This document shows positions 20,901 through 27,788 of a stretch of DNA of 64,000 bases, one piece after another. The stretch spans positions 605,902-669,901 of the forward strand of contig NZ_FQUM01000003.1 in NCBI RefSeq assembly GCF_900129025.1, in the 5' to 3' direction. The notes below the pieces were generated by a model. The model saw only the letters and a program-made list of their open reading frames with translations, was not told the DNA's origin and ran no database searches. Position numbers and translations under genes: made by a program. The DNA comes from Mariniphaga anaerophila (GTDB taxonomy: Bacteria; Bacteroidota; Bacteroidia; Bacteroidales; Prolixibacteraceae). Position 1 is the first letter of the stretch; every line of letters starts with the position of its first letter.

Positions 20901-23900
20901 TGTTTGAGTATTCATAAGTTCCATAACCTCCGGAAGCACCGGTTATGGAAATTGCTCCATCGCTGCCACCATTGCAGCTAACATCGGTTGAACCAATCGT
21001 GGCCGAAAGTATGGCCGGTTGGGATATTGCAAATGAAGCGTCCAGCACAATTATGCAAGCAGGATGAGCAGCATCCCGGATTTGTACGTTGTACGTTCCC
21101 GCTGAAAGGCCGGCAAAACTATTTCCCGACTGCCAGGTGGTTCCGCCATTGTTTGAGTATTCATAAGTTCCATAACCTCCGGAAGCGCCGGTTATGGTAA
21201 TTGCTCCATCGCTGCCACCATTGCAGCTAACATCGGTTGAACCAATCGTGGCCGAAAGTATGGCCGGTTGAGTTATTTCAAACGAAGCGTCCAGCACAAT
21301 TATGCAAGTAGTATGAGCACCATCCCGGATTTGTACGTTGTACGTTCCCGCTGAAAGGCCGGTAAAACTAGTTCCCGACTGCCAGGTGGTTCCGCCATCA
21401 ATCGAGTACCCAAAAGTTCCGTAACCTCCGGCAGCACCAGTTACAGTAATTGAACCATCGTTGCCACCATTACAGCTAACATCGGTTGAACCAATTGTGG
21501 CCGAAAGCATGGCCGGTTGGGTTATAGCAAATGAGTTGGTTTCCTCACATCCCGCCTCATCAGAAACAGTTATTGAATAAGTTCCAGCGTCAAGTCCCGT
21601 GATATCTTCTATGGATGAACTAAATCCTCCGGGGCCACTCCAACTATAAGTTAAAGCTCCTGCCCCGCCGGAAACCGTCAAATCAATTTCACCGTTGCCG
21701 GATTCAAAACAGGTTAAATCCGTCAAGTCACCTGAAATGGTAATTCCGCCACATTCTGCTGCTCCAAATTCGCCAAATGTTGTAAGTCCGCTTACAGTAA
21801 AACTATTACTCCCGCTTGTAAATAAAGGGAATGTTGTATTGGACGAAATATCTGTATGATACATCTTCAATTGCCCGGATGTTGCTCCTCCTGCCAAATC
21901 TCCCGGCAAATAATTAAACGTTGCCGAGTAACTCGAAAAAGAAAACCCCGAACCGGTAATTTCCCAATACCTATTCAGCAACCTGGTCGGGCTAAGTCCG
22001 GCAGGAATTGTACCGGCAGAAGCAAAAGAGAAAACAGTAATATGGCCGGCAGAGGTAACTCCGTTTATGGTTATTACTACCGGTATGGAATTCCCGGAAT
22101 CATCTGCCAGCGGCAGCGTGAGTGTATTGGTTCCGGTACTAACAGGAATCTGTATTGTATTGCCATTAAGCAACAATTGACTGCTTCCGTTCAGGGAAAG
22201 CTGTCCGGAAATAACCAGGTCGTCTTCCAAAACCAAATCGGCATTTCCGGCAGTAGTCACCGTATGCAACGGCACATCGCTGGAAACATTAAACGTAGAA
22301 TTGGAAGGAGAAGAAGCATTTCCAAATTGAAAAGTCCCCCCATTTGTATTTTTTGTTCCGGTGCCGTCTGAAAGGCCTAAATCCAGTTCGGTAGAAGCAC
22401 TGCTCGGAGTTTGAAAAACAATGGTTCCGCCAGTAAAAATGAAGGTTCCCGCGGGCGTTACATTTAACGACCCCACACTACTCAGCGATTGTCCTGCTGT
22501 GCTCAGCGTAACTGTTCCTCCGGTTACATGAATCCCCGATGAAACTCCCGGCGGATTCAGCGTTCCGCTTGCTGAGTTGTGTAACCTTCCGGCTATATTC
22601 ACCGTTCCGCCAGAAACAACAAAAGCTCCGTCATATTGAGTATTAACACTATTTCCCGAAGTGGTGCCCAGATTTGCGGTGCCCGAGCTCACGCGAATCA
22701 GCCCGTTGTTGGTAATGGTAAAATTGCCCGTTGTGAGTGTACCACCCGTTACATCGAAACCGGCTTCCTCAGGAATAGTCAATCCACTGCTGTAATTGAG
22801 CGACAGGCTATTTCCGCTGCCAATAGTAATCAACCCTCCATTTAACGTAAGACTTCCGCCACTTCCGATGGTAACATTTCCGTTAATGTTCAGACGATTC
22901 GACAAACTTCCTTTGCTTACAATAACTTCTTCAAAGGTGGTGGTTCCAATAATTGTTGCACTATTTGCTCCGGCAAATTCCACAATGCCATTGGTTCCTC
23001 CATTGTAAGTTCCGTTGTTTGTCCAGTTGCCGTTTACCTGCAACGTAAATGCTCCGCCATGTTCCAGAATTCCGCCACTTTCAATTAGAATATCATCACA
23101 AAAGGCATTTGTATTTACTGTTACTGTTGCGCCACTTGCTATTGTCACGTTATCGCCAATTCCCGGAACAACTCCGCCAACCCATGTGGTCGGATCATTC
23201 CAGTTTCCGCCAGCAGAAGTAGAAATTATTTCCGCCATTGTCGATTTCAACGTCACTTCTTCCTGCTGGTCCGGCTGAGCAGTTTCTTCCTCTCCTTCCA
23301 CGGTAATCACATGTTCGGCTGTAGCCAGGTTCCCGGCAGCATCAGCAACCTGGTAAATACGGGTGATGGTGTAGGGGCATGTTGCACTGCTTGCATTTTC
23401 TGAAAGCAACGTAAAGCTGGACTCATCCAGTTCGCAATTGTCGTAAACATTTCCTCCAACGGCAACCATTTGTTGCCAGCTCTGCCATGGCTCCGGAATG
23501 GGGTCTTCGCATTGAACAGTTACTCCGGCAGGAAGCAAAAGAACCGGCGGCACGGCATCTTTTACGGTGATGGTAAACGACCGCACGCCACTTCCGTTAT
23601 CCATCGCATCGTAGGCAGTGTATTGTACTAAAGTGGTTCCTACGGGGAATTCATCGCCCGGGCGGGCTGTCGACTTTTTCAAAATCAAATGAGACGGCGT
23701 GCAATTGTCTGTTGCTGTGGGTTCAATCCAGTAAACCCTTGCAGAACAAGATCCGGGGGCAGTTTCAACGGTAATATCAGCGGGCATGCTTTCCAGGCGC
23801 GGCACCTGATTATCGGAAATGGTAACGGTGAAAGAGCAGGAATTTGTTGTGCCGTCAGCAGCCGTGGCAATGTATGTTACAATAGTGGCACCTTCAGAAA

Positions 23901-24654
23901 ATGTATAATCATCAATTAAATTAATGCCCTGCAAAGGAGATGCGTCTGACGTGGCTCCACTCATTTCCCATGTGAGTAAAACAACTTCAGCTTCATCAAA
24001 TCCGGGGTTTAATCCGCTTGCAATAAAAGCTGTACACTCATTAATGTCGGTATACGTAGAAATATCTTCGGGGCATTCCAGTTGCGGAGCTCTTCCCATT
24101 CCCGCGCTGCCACTGTACGAAAGGTTAAAAAACTCCGAATAATTGCTACTTAGCGAAGCAAACAACAACGAAGGGGCAGATTCATCCCGAAGATGGTGTT
24201 TTTGAAGCCGGGGGCCGGAATTTGTCAGAAGTTGATTAGCTGAGGTTAAGTTTAGCTTTTGACTTTCTGTGTTTTCAAGTGGGGCAAATTCGTTTGGAGG
24301 AGGTTTGATTCTTTGAATTCCCCTGATTTTATCAGAATCAAAATAAACGGGAGATTCAGGAAATCCGCGATAAGCATCATTCTGCCAGGCAGTTTCGACA
24401 TACTGACAACAGGACAACTGAACCCAAAAATTTTGCAACCTTTTTTTTTCAGCACTGGGTGACAATAAAAAATAAGGTGCTACCGTTTCTTCTATCGGAG
24501 TGTGGGAGTGGGCATAAAACCCGACCGGAATTTCTTTAGGGTGAAAATAAAAAAGTTCCCGTGCTTCAGATTTTTGATCTAAAACAACAGTCATCAGGAC
24601 AAGTACAAAGATAGCCGCCCTAACAAGAGTTATGTAACCCCTATTTTTTACCAT
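11905..24654 (-). CDS. Giant HYR/SprB/PKD-like secreted surface protein, about 4250 aa
   Basis: The ATG at 24654 is preferred, giving MVKNRGYITLVRAAIFVLVLMT as signal peptide; an in-frame GTG at 24702 adds 16 residues that do not look like a leader. In the 24702 numbering, domains run: HYR modules (about 206-480, ECPEDISTYTD, VGTTLVQYTAYD); a G8/autotransporter-like beta-helix stretch beginning GGNWNDPTTWVGGVVPG (about 490-985); SprB repeats including three near-identical 83-residue units (about 1055-1304); many HYR modules to about 2570; PKD/Ig-like modules; a MAM-like module (DNFNSGAGNWAASG to WWAIDNVNVTG, about 3117-3281); a carbohydrate-binding-like NGDFEAGNTGF module (about 3408-3580); and final SprB and HYR modules. 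It is probably a cell-surface adhesin exported by the type IX system with the PorP/SprF partner encoded upstream. No sorting domain is visible; it stops just after ITPRPEI. Confidence 0.9.
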   Translation of the reverse strand: MVKNRGYITLVRAAIFVLVLMTVVLDQKSEARELFYFHPKEIPVGFYAHSHTPIEETVAPYFLLSPSAEKKRLQNFWVQLSCCQYVETAWQNDAYRGFPESPVYFDSDKIRGIQRIKPPPNEFAPLENTESQKLNLTSANQLLTNSGPRLQKHHLRDESAPSLLFASLSSNYSEFFNLSYSGSAGMGRAPQLECPEDISTYTDINECTAFIASGLNPGFDEAEVVLLTWEMSGATSDASPLQGINLIDDYTFSEGATIVTYIATAADGTTNSCSFTVTISDNQVPRLESMPADITVETAPGSCSARVYWIEPTATDNCTPSHLILKKSTARPGDEFPVGTTLVQYTAYDAMDNGSGVRSFTITVKDAVPPVLLLPAGVTVQCEDPIPEPWQSWQQMVAVGGNVYDNCELDESSFTLLSENASSATCPYTITRIYQVADAAGNLATAEHVITVEGEEETAQPDQQEEVTLKSTMAEIISTSAGGNWNDPTTWVGGVVPGIGDNVTIASGATVTVNTNAFCDDILIESGGILEHGGAFTLQVNGNWTNNGTYNGGTNGIVEFAGANSATIIGTTTFEEVIVSKGSLSNRLNINGNVTIGSGGSLTLNGGLITIGSGNSLSLNYSSGLTIPEEAGFDVTGGTLTTGNFTITNNGLIRVSSGTANLGTTSGNSVNTQYDGAFVVSGGTVNIAGRLHNSASGTLNPPGVSSGIHVTGGTVTLSTAGQSLSSVGSLNVTPAGTFIFTGGTIVFQTPSSASTELDLGLSDGTGTKNTNGGTFQFGNASSPSNSTFNVSSDVPLHTVTTAGNADLVLEDDLVISGQLSLNGSSQLLLNGNTIQIPVSTGTNTLTLPLADDSGNSIPVVITINGVTSAGHITVFSFASAGTIPAGLSPTRLLNRYWEITGSGFSFSSYSATFNYLPGDLAGGATSGQLKMYHTDISSNTTFPLFTSGSNSFTVSGLTTFGEFGAAECGGITISGDLTDLTCFESGNGEIDLTVSGGAGALTYSWSGPGGFSSSIEDITGLDAGTYSITVSDEAGCEETNSFAITQPAMLSATIGSTDVSCNGGNDGSITVTGAAGGYGTFGYSIDGGTTWQSGTSFTGLSAGTYNVQIRDGAHTTCIIVLDASFEITQPAILSATIGSTDVSCNGGSDGAITITGASGGYGTYEYSNNGGTTWQSGNSFAGLSAGTYNVQIRDAAHPACIIVLDASFAISQPAILSATIGSTDVSCNGGSDGAISITGASGGYGTYEYSNNGGTTWQSGNSFAGLSAGTYNVQIRDAAHATCIIVLDASFSITQPDEIAFNTPSVSEVTCAGVNDGEIVISANGGAGTISYSISPATGTQPTSGNFTGLSAQAYTITATDANSCTETISVTVGTIDDVTDPVISGCPADITFNTQDGNSANCGQAVSWTEPTATDNCALVSFTGNYSPGDVFPVGTTTVIYTATDASGNTSTCSFDVNVVDNTPPTFSVPDDLTVNANAACDPPNLDPNVTLSKPYNLSDNCTASGSLTTLYSDGARIPTGVCEGNYTIVRTWTVTDAAGNSSSQEQTITVVDNSKPVINVPANITIACSDNDDPDVNLTLGKATATDNCTAIGNIVIDYTDNITPGTCDSRYTITRTWTATDACGNFNSGTQTINVTDIIAPVVTMPTLTVSCPSDIPDAYTTMPEFEADGGIALDDCGGTTIALLFNNEISYGLANKPGYCPDYVERTYRFTDPCGNFVDVVQTINVDDECGCSPCDNNTEFGWVDFLGDPHGDTIFYNVTRAGKCCADDDWWAQPGAKNLRCISYNVRIDFDAVGVQITMEGGATPEVKDWRVDCEEVSLMDGDIICLPSGEFHLFTYCKQGNNPNDISFHSVPGIVASDDIVTRVDCGSQITTDGDFTDPQWTSISPGNRGDWDHYLDLTDPFNPFFVADGNAPPVIEYEVCGTFPNYVCSATGTNCDTILVYVYDDIEIDLNINPDMVCDDDALPLITPDVSPASNTYVLDWYSGYGATGTLLCADCPSFQPPVGGAGAYSVRVTDVREGIPCSQETFDFDITFDYTGPTVQAPPDPLVIICNDPSAPQQIQDWLAQASAEYTDPAGNIVPADITHDFSGIDMICGEQVTVTFSAEDQCVNVNTAQSTITVADDVAPTWVTTAADGNSECSSSNPDDDPGYQDWLANHGGATATDNCDDDLAWSDNSAMQAWSGDPANNQITITFTVTDDCGNTAETTAAYSIVDTQRPTITCPGDVEEIASLNQCSKTLAALTDPVMDDNCSVPELTYIRLFPDQTTDNGSGTVTGLDFPVGVTEVIYIATDAAGLKDSCFFFVTIVDVTPPVIDIDECVDLEETAAPDNCSKTLVNFNDPSYTDTCWPIDSLTLSWRMEGATTGQGEGSIGGEVFNLGVTTVTFIVADPDGNKDSCEFDVTIIHNEVPERTFTCPESPVVQNVDPGSCEATVTLSAPVIDDPCDEIESVWNNSPYRTAPDNASGVYPIGTTTFNWYITDISGNIDSCAVEVIVNDNIDPVIGSLPSLTECPEFVVPVGSLLLNLDELLISDNCQTNCSFDEYTIRWRIDFNDGSSLPAGSGTYNTGQISDYGTNILFPSDSATHTSLTHEITYWVEDCGGNLSDPQTRTVTVLPPVIAVPPGDTLSYCHLETVDAIPLTGYPSGVVFDISGGAALGVPNQTGVTEIPSFWASQTGTAVITITPHANECTGAPVTFVLEIIPRAIPQITPPFDEICSGETTNISLSSSIPEATFSFTVSSITPAGSVTGAFDDTGNLIAQQLINTTTEVATVVYQIVAEANGCTSPGTSVATVTVNPTPELVITDPDVICEPGTVDLTDAAVTAGSSAGLTYTYWTDAAATSPLPNPDAVAASGTYYIKGTSAAGCVAVMPVQVVINPLPELTSPLDPDGICSNEPFFYEPESNIPGTDFVWTRDAVPGISNPAESGVGVIDEILVNETSSPIEVTYVYTLTVDGCSNTQEVKVTVTQSPVLTSTDPPGICSGQVFSYTPTSNIAGTTFSWTRNADSFGNSTASGTGNPSEVLVNNSSSPITVIYYYTLSSNNCTNPEVFQVKVTVTPSPNVTVNASRIEICPGESINLFSSSDITSNLPTTLLTDNFNSGAGNWAASGNSTWQLQDDGYSYTTPDWWWAETTTFHSDDNSRFYLSNHYDTDATSYLTSTSINTEGYTSVTLSFWHYYRRGSTNEEAVVEYSTNGTNWIPLENYTVSRGTSTNFENRTISLPVGIANLLIRFRYRTYSGWWQSAHYWWAIDNVNVTGEPQSQADVEWTANTSSWTSTEANPANVFPGVTTTYTATYTDPDTNCPGSSSITVVVRETPNVSIAADYCIVPPKIRLSVGNFASYEWSTGETTQYIDVDVAGNFFVTVTDAFGCSGRASYNTANELVVNGDFEAGNTGFSSGYTYWPDDPNSNSELFSEGTYSVGTDGQNYHSDFWGHDHTSGQGNFMIVNGENNSTTTIWAQTVTIEPNTNYYFSAWTMSLNDKGNDAELQFYINGSPQGTSISPPAGVSNPSNNGWVRFYSTPLWNSGSLSGDIEIRIVNIEPALGGNDFGLDDISFGTLDPAPATIEIVAESNPVCEGDSIKLTMEITDGREPFTYNWTGPNGFTANTQSIIIPNADASHSGEYVAVLTDDYGCGPVSDNIEIIVNPAATVDAGPDQEVCASDPDVQLAGSYGGAASSVTWETLGTGTFSSVNDHLAVYTLSAADTTAGLVTLVLATDDPAGICEAVTDTMNIIIHPEVYLAVDTLENPLCPNGADGYITVVASGGTAPYTYLWSDGQTLATAGGLSAGTYSVTVTDASGCQDTISATLTDPPALEVSDVITTTPVTCYDGSDGTATVTVISGDNPTFSWSNGSTEATAEGLSAGQVYYVTVFAENGCSSVGPIPVTVTQPEPPSVECPEDVTAWADYGKDYASNVELEAPEYTNDCPLVDQVWKLTGVTAGNSAPTGIDTLKVYDFNVGVTTVTYTFEDEAGNKSICSFTVTVESKPDIECPPNDTLYLGDTGCTAALDPGVPSVLSGAPPFDWTWTMEGVTTGSGVTNGAALPDPIGVVDFDLGLTTITWTAENLSGADTCSHTILVIDTIPPTFTATQYENCVDPLHSAVYDPNSPNPIVNHVDPNLEKVPSPDYRTFPAGDTSLDILDLQDNCCDPPAMVIQWRIDFTAVPDPLTEGATISKPSISGTGQPSEYGNVIYLWGDGVYYTERTHTITYWVEDCNGNTSDELVRDIVITPRPEIIKITGQP
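20791..21537 (-). repeat. Three near-identical 249-bp SprB-type coding repeats
   Basis: The same GTCCA(G/A)CACAATTATGC mark occurs at 20791, 21040 and 21289, exactly 249 bp apart. Each unit encodes 83 residues with ATIGSTDVSCNGG, GGTTWQSG and SAGTYNVQIRD. DNA identity is very high compared with other modules of the protein, indicating recent amplification or gene conversion. Confidence 0.9.
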
Positions 24655-25107
24655 CACCAATATTTCGAATGCCCAATTTTGCCGCAGGACATTTTCACTC
24701 ACTAAGTTAAGGCATTTTTCACCAAATACCTCGATTTACTTTACCTATTTATTAAGATGTCAAGTGCCCATTTACCTATTAACTGTTAATAAATAATGAA
24801 CCTGCGTTAAAAAAGCTATTTTGAGAAAAGGGAAATTGCATGATCCTTTTTTCCATCCACCTCTCACAAAAAAACTTTTCAGGGATAAAGTTATGGTTTA
24901 ATACAGTCAGGGGCTCTATTTAAACTACTGATTCTAAAGTAACAAATACTGATTTTAAGACTCAGCCAATTACAACAACATTCAGTAAAACAACATGTTG
25001 AAAGTTGCACTTTTACAGAAGACAATCAAAAAAACCGAATAATTCAATGTTAAATAAAAGTCGTGTATTTAACATTCTTTGTCTGGAAACAAGCAGTACC
25101 CATCCGC
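24655..25107. other. Gene-free stretch between PorP/SprF-like gene and giant
   Basis: This is about 450 bp of A/T-rich DNA with no convincing gene. It probably carries the promoter and leader of the giant gene on the minus strand. I see no perfect TAnnTTTG; a weak TACTTTAG-like element lies near 24940. No repeats or hairpins stand out. Confidence 0.5.
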
Positions 25108-26052
25108 TCAAAAATATTTCTCCCTAATGTAGCTACGGCCAAAAAAGTCCATATCAAAACCCAGGGTAACCTCGTACGTGCCATATTGATAGGGAAAAAT
25201 CTCGTTGTAGGTAATATCCATGGCAAACCCCAAACGCAGGTTGTTATCCAATATTAATTGCGAAACAAAACTTATCGCATTCCCGGATCTGTTCATCAAT
25301 CCCAGCCATAACTTTTCGCGTAACATAACATTAACTCCAATATCGTAATGCACCGGCAATCCCCGGTTGTAAGTCAGCATCGCAGTTGGTTTAACAATGA
25401 GGTAATTATATTGAATGAGCCGAAAAACGTACCCGCCCATCAGATAAACCGTTTGAATCTGCGCTTCAACATCAAAATTATTGATGTTTGCTTTGTAGTC
25501 GTTTTTAATCATTTTAGGAATGGAGAGCCCGATGTAATAAAACTCGTCGTACAAAAATCCTCCAATCCCGAAATTGGGCATAAACTTCAAGTCCACGTCG
25601 TCAGCAAATGCTTCGTCGTATTTGCCATCAGGATAAAGCTGATACTGAGTAAGCGGATTTTTATAATTAATAAACCCGAATTTTAGCCCCAGTCGTAATC
25701 GGGTTTGTGGGGTCAGCGCAATTTCATAGGCATAATCACCTAAAATGTTCAAGGTGTTTTGCCGTGCATATCTGTCGTTTGTTACATTCAGCCCCAACCC
25801 TACTTTTTCGTTTTTTGTAGGAGTGTGAAAAGAGAAAACCTGGGTGAGCGGTGAGCGGTTAATGCCCGCCCACTGTTTTCTTACCAAAGTTGAAAAACCG
25901 ACTTTTTCCCACATGCCCGCATAAGCAGGATTTATGGGTTGCATATTGAACATATACTGGGTAAGAATAGGCTCCGCCTGCCCGTAGCTATTTACATAAA
26001 ACGCGGGAATCAGCAGGGTTAATATAACAAATCGTCCAATCCGGTTTTTCAT
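25108..26052 (-). CDS. PorP/SprF-family type IX secretion outer-membrane protein
   Basis: The ATG at 26052 gives a signal peptide (MKNRIGRFVILTLLIPAF, cleaved near SYGQ); a TTG seven codons upstream is less likely. The mature start AEPILTQYMFNMQPINPAYAGM is the family hallmark, as are VGFSTLVRKQWAGI and the alternating hydrophobic strands of a small outer-membrane beta-barrel through to the end (FDMDFFGRSYIREKYF). In gliding Bacteroidota the paralogue SprF is needed for secretion of the giant adhesin SprB, and such genes lie next to their client. Here the client is almost certainly the giant protein encoded 450 bp downstream, perhaps together with the other three secreted proteins of the locus. 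Confidence 0.9.
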   Translation of the reverse strand: MKNRIGRFVILTLLIPAFYVNSYGQAEPILTQYMFNMQPINPAYAGMWEKVGFSTLVRKQWAGINRSPLTQVFSFHTPTKNEKVGLGLNVTNDRYARQNTLNILGDYAYEIALTPQTRLRLGLKFGFINYKNPLTQYQLYPDGKYDEAFADDVDLKFMPNFGIGGFLYDEFYYIGLSIPKMIKNDYKANINNFDVEAQIQTVYLMGGYVFRLIQYNYLIVKPTAMLTYNRGLPVHYDIGVNVMLREKLWLGLMNRSGNAISFVSQLILDNNLRLGFAMDITYNEIFPYQYGTYEVTLGFDMDFFGRSYIREKYF

Positions 26053-26084
26053 GTATTGCGGACAAATTTCCAACGGGCAAACTA

Positions 26085-26092
26085 CAAATTTA
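26085..26092 (-). promoter_or_regulatory. Promoter -7 element for the PorP/SprF-like gene
   Basis: Read on the minus strand this is TAAATTTG, a full match to the Bacteroidota TAnnTTTG element, 32 bp upstream of the chosen ATG. The -33 element is not obvious, so confidence is moderate. Confidence 0.45.
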
Positions 26093-26220
26093 ACTCGACA
26101 TAGACAATAAATGAATCATTTTATTGAAACACAGCGTCTGCATAACCACCTCGCATTCGACGAGTTTCACCTTCGCTAAATAAATTCAAAAAAGTCTTTT
26201 TCTGTTTTCGCAAAGAATAT

Positions 26221-26228
26221 TACCTTTG
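26221..26228 (+). promoter_or_regulatory. Promoter -7 element for metK
   Basis: TACCTTTG fits TAnnTTTG exactly. Its expected start point (about 26233-26237) falls at the first base of the riboswitch aptamer, which supports both calls. Confidence 0.65.
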
Positions 26229-26235
26229 TACCCGC

Positions 26236-26293
26236 TACGTGGAAAGATTTGAGATTGATTGCAACCACAGAAAAAAAATGCTAAAGCAATCGC
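26236..26293 (+). promoter_or_regulatory. SAM-II-type riboswitch upstream of metK
   Basis: Stem P1 is GTGG (26239-26242) with CCAC (26265-26268). Its loop carries GATTTG and ATTGCA, and the 3' tail carries GCTAAA, all in the order and spacing of the SAM-II class. The pseudoknot P2 can form between GATTG (26253-26257) and CAATC (26287-26291). An alternative hairpin GATTGC (26257-26262) with GCAATC (26286-26291) is followed by CGC and eight T, which resembles an intrinsic terminator, so control might be by termination rather than by hiding the ribosome site. The gene it controls makes S-adenosylmethionine, giving feedback repression. Confidence 0.82.
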
Positions 26294-26383
26294 TTTTTTT
26301 TCAACTATTTCAATCCGAAATATCCCGCAGCCAGTAAATTAATGTTGAACACGCTGATTAATTTCGGCTAAAATTTTGGGATT

Positions 26384-27640
26384 ATGAGTTATTTATTCAC
26401 AAGTGAATCGGTTTCAGAAGGCCATCCGGACAAAGTGTCTGACCAGATTTCTGACGCGCTTCTCGACGAGTTTCTGGCATTTGACGACAATTCGAAAGTA
26501 GCCATCGAAACACTGGTTACCACCGGACAGGTTGTTGTGGCCGGAGAGGTAAAATCTAAAACCTACGTTGATGTGCAGGAAGTTACCCGACGCGTAATCA
26601 ACAACATCGGTTACACCAAAGGCGCTTACCGCTTCGAAGGAGATTCGTGTGGTGTTATGGTGGGCATTCACGAACAAAGTCCCGACATTAACCGGGGGGT
26701 GGACAAAGCCGATAAAGACGACCAGGGAGCCGGCGACCAGGGAATGATGTTTGGATATGCCTGCAAAGACACAGACAACTACATGCCGTTGCCGCTGGAA
26801 TTGTCGCATGAAATTTTGAAAGAACTTGCCGTAATCAGGCGCGAAGGAAAAACAATGACCTACCTCCGTCCTGATTCAAAATCGCAGGTAACCATCGAAT
26901 ATTCCGACGACAATCTTCCGCAAAAAGTACACACCATTGTGGTTTCCACACAACACGACGAATTTGATGCCGATGAGCCGATGCTGGCAAAAATCAGGGA
27001 AGATGTAATCAACATCCTCATCCCGCGCGTTAAAGCCAAATTGCCTGAACGCGTGCAAAAACTTTTCGGCGACGACATCATTTATCACGTAAACCCCACC
27101 GGGAAATTTGTGATTGGCGGGCCACACGGAGACACCGGGCTTACCGGAAGAAAAATTATTGTTGACACTTACGGAGGAAGAGGTGCTCATGGCGGTGGTG
27201 CATTTTCAGGGAAAGACCCTTCTAAAGTGGATCGCTCGGCAGCTTATGCTGCAAGATACATCGCCAAGAACCTTGTGGCAGCAGGCGTAGCCGACGAAAT
27301 TCTCGTTCAGTTGGCGTATGCAATCGGGGTGGCGCGTCCTGTTGGCGTATTTGTAAATACTTACGGCCGCAAAAACGTAAACTTTACCGATGGCGAAATT
27401 GCACAGAAAATTCAGGAGCTTTTCGATCTCCGTCCGGCAGCAATTGAAGAAAAATTAAAACTCCGGAATCCGATTTACCTGGAAACTGCAGCATACGGGC
27501 ACATGGGACGTCAGCCCAAAACTGTTGTCAAAAAATTTGAATCGCCCTACGATCATTCTCCCTCAATAAAAGAGGTAGAATTGTTTACCTGGGAAAAACT
27601 TGATTCAGTAGAAAAAGTCAAAAAAGCTTTCGGAATTTAG
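26384..27640 (+). CDS. metK: S-adenosylmethionine synthetase
   Basis: It makes S-adenosylmethionine from ATP and methionine in the cytoplasm. The protein of 418 residues has family hallmarks throughout: start [20 protein letters not shown], the methionine/ATP motif [12 protein letters not shown], the P-loop-like [16 protein letters not shown], and the intervening [18 protein letters not shown]. Length is normal to slightly long, as is common in Bacteroidota. It stands alone on the plus strand with its own promoter, an upstream SAM-II-type riboswitch and a strong terminator, so it is a single-gene unit under feedback control by its own product. Confidence 0.98.
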   Translation: MSYLFTSESVSEGHPDKVSDQISDALLDEFLAFDDNSKVAIETLVTTGQVVVAGEVKSKTYVDVQEVTRRVINNIGYTKGAYRFEGDSCGVMVGIHEQSPDINRGVDKADKDDQGAGDQGMMFGYACKDTDNYMPLPLELSHEILKELAVIRREGKTMTYLRPDSKSQVTIEYSDDNLPQKVHTIVVSTQHDEFDADEPMLAKIREDVINILIPRVKAKLPERVQKLFGDDIIYHVNPTGKFVIGGPHGDTGLTGRKIIVDTYGGRGAHGGGAFSGKDPSKVDRSAAYAARYIAKNLVAAGVADEILVQLAYAIGVARPVGVFVNTYGRKNVNFTDGEIAQKIQELFDLRPAAIEEKLKLRNPIYLETAAYGHMGRQPKTVVKKFESPYDHSPSIKEVELFTWEKLDSVEKVKKAFGI

Positions 27641-27673
27641 TTCCGGGAGGAAGTGTTAATAATACGCTTTCCG

Positions 27674-27711
27674 GGGGTGTTTCAAAATTCGTTTTGATTC
27701 ACCCCTTTTTT
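27674..27711 (+). terminator. Rho-independent terminator after metK
   Basis: GGGGTG..TCAAAA, a TTCG loop, then TTTTGA..CACCCC and a run of six T. The 14-base arms pair with only two mismatches. Confidence 0.9.
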
Positions 27712-27788
27712 CTTTTCCTTTTTTGTAACCTCTTTTTTTGTTCAACGAATAAGTTAACAGGAACAACATTAATTAAAACCTCGAAATC

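Noticed and set aside
24655..24702. GTG start adding 16 residues to the giant protein
   Set aside because: The added residues are not leader-like, whereas the ATG at 24654 gives a normal basic-hydrophobic signal peptide. The longer start is not fully excluded.
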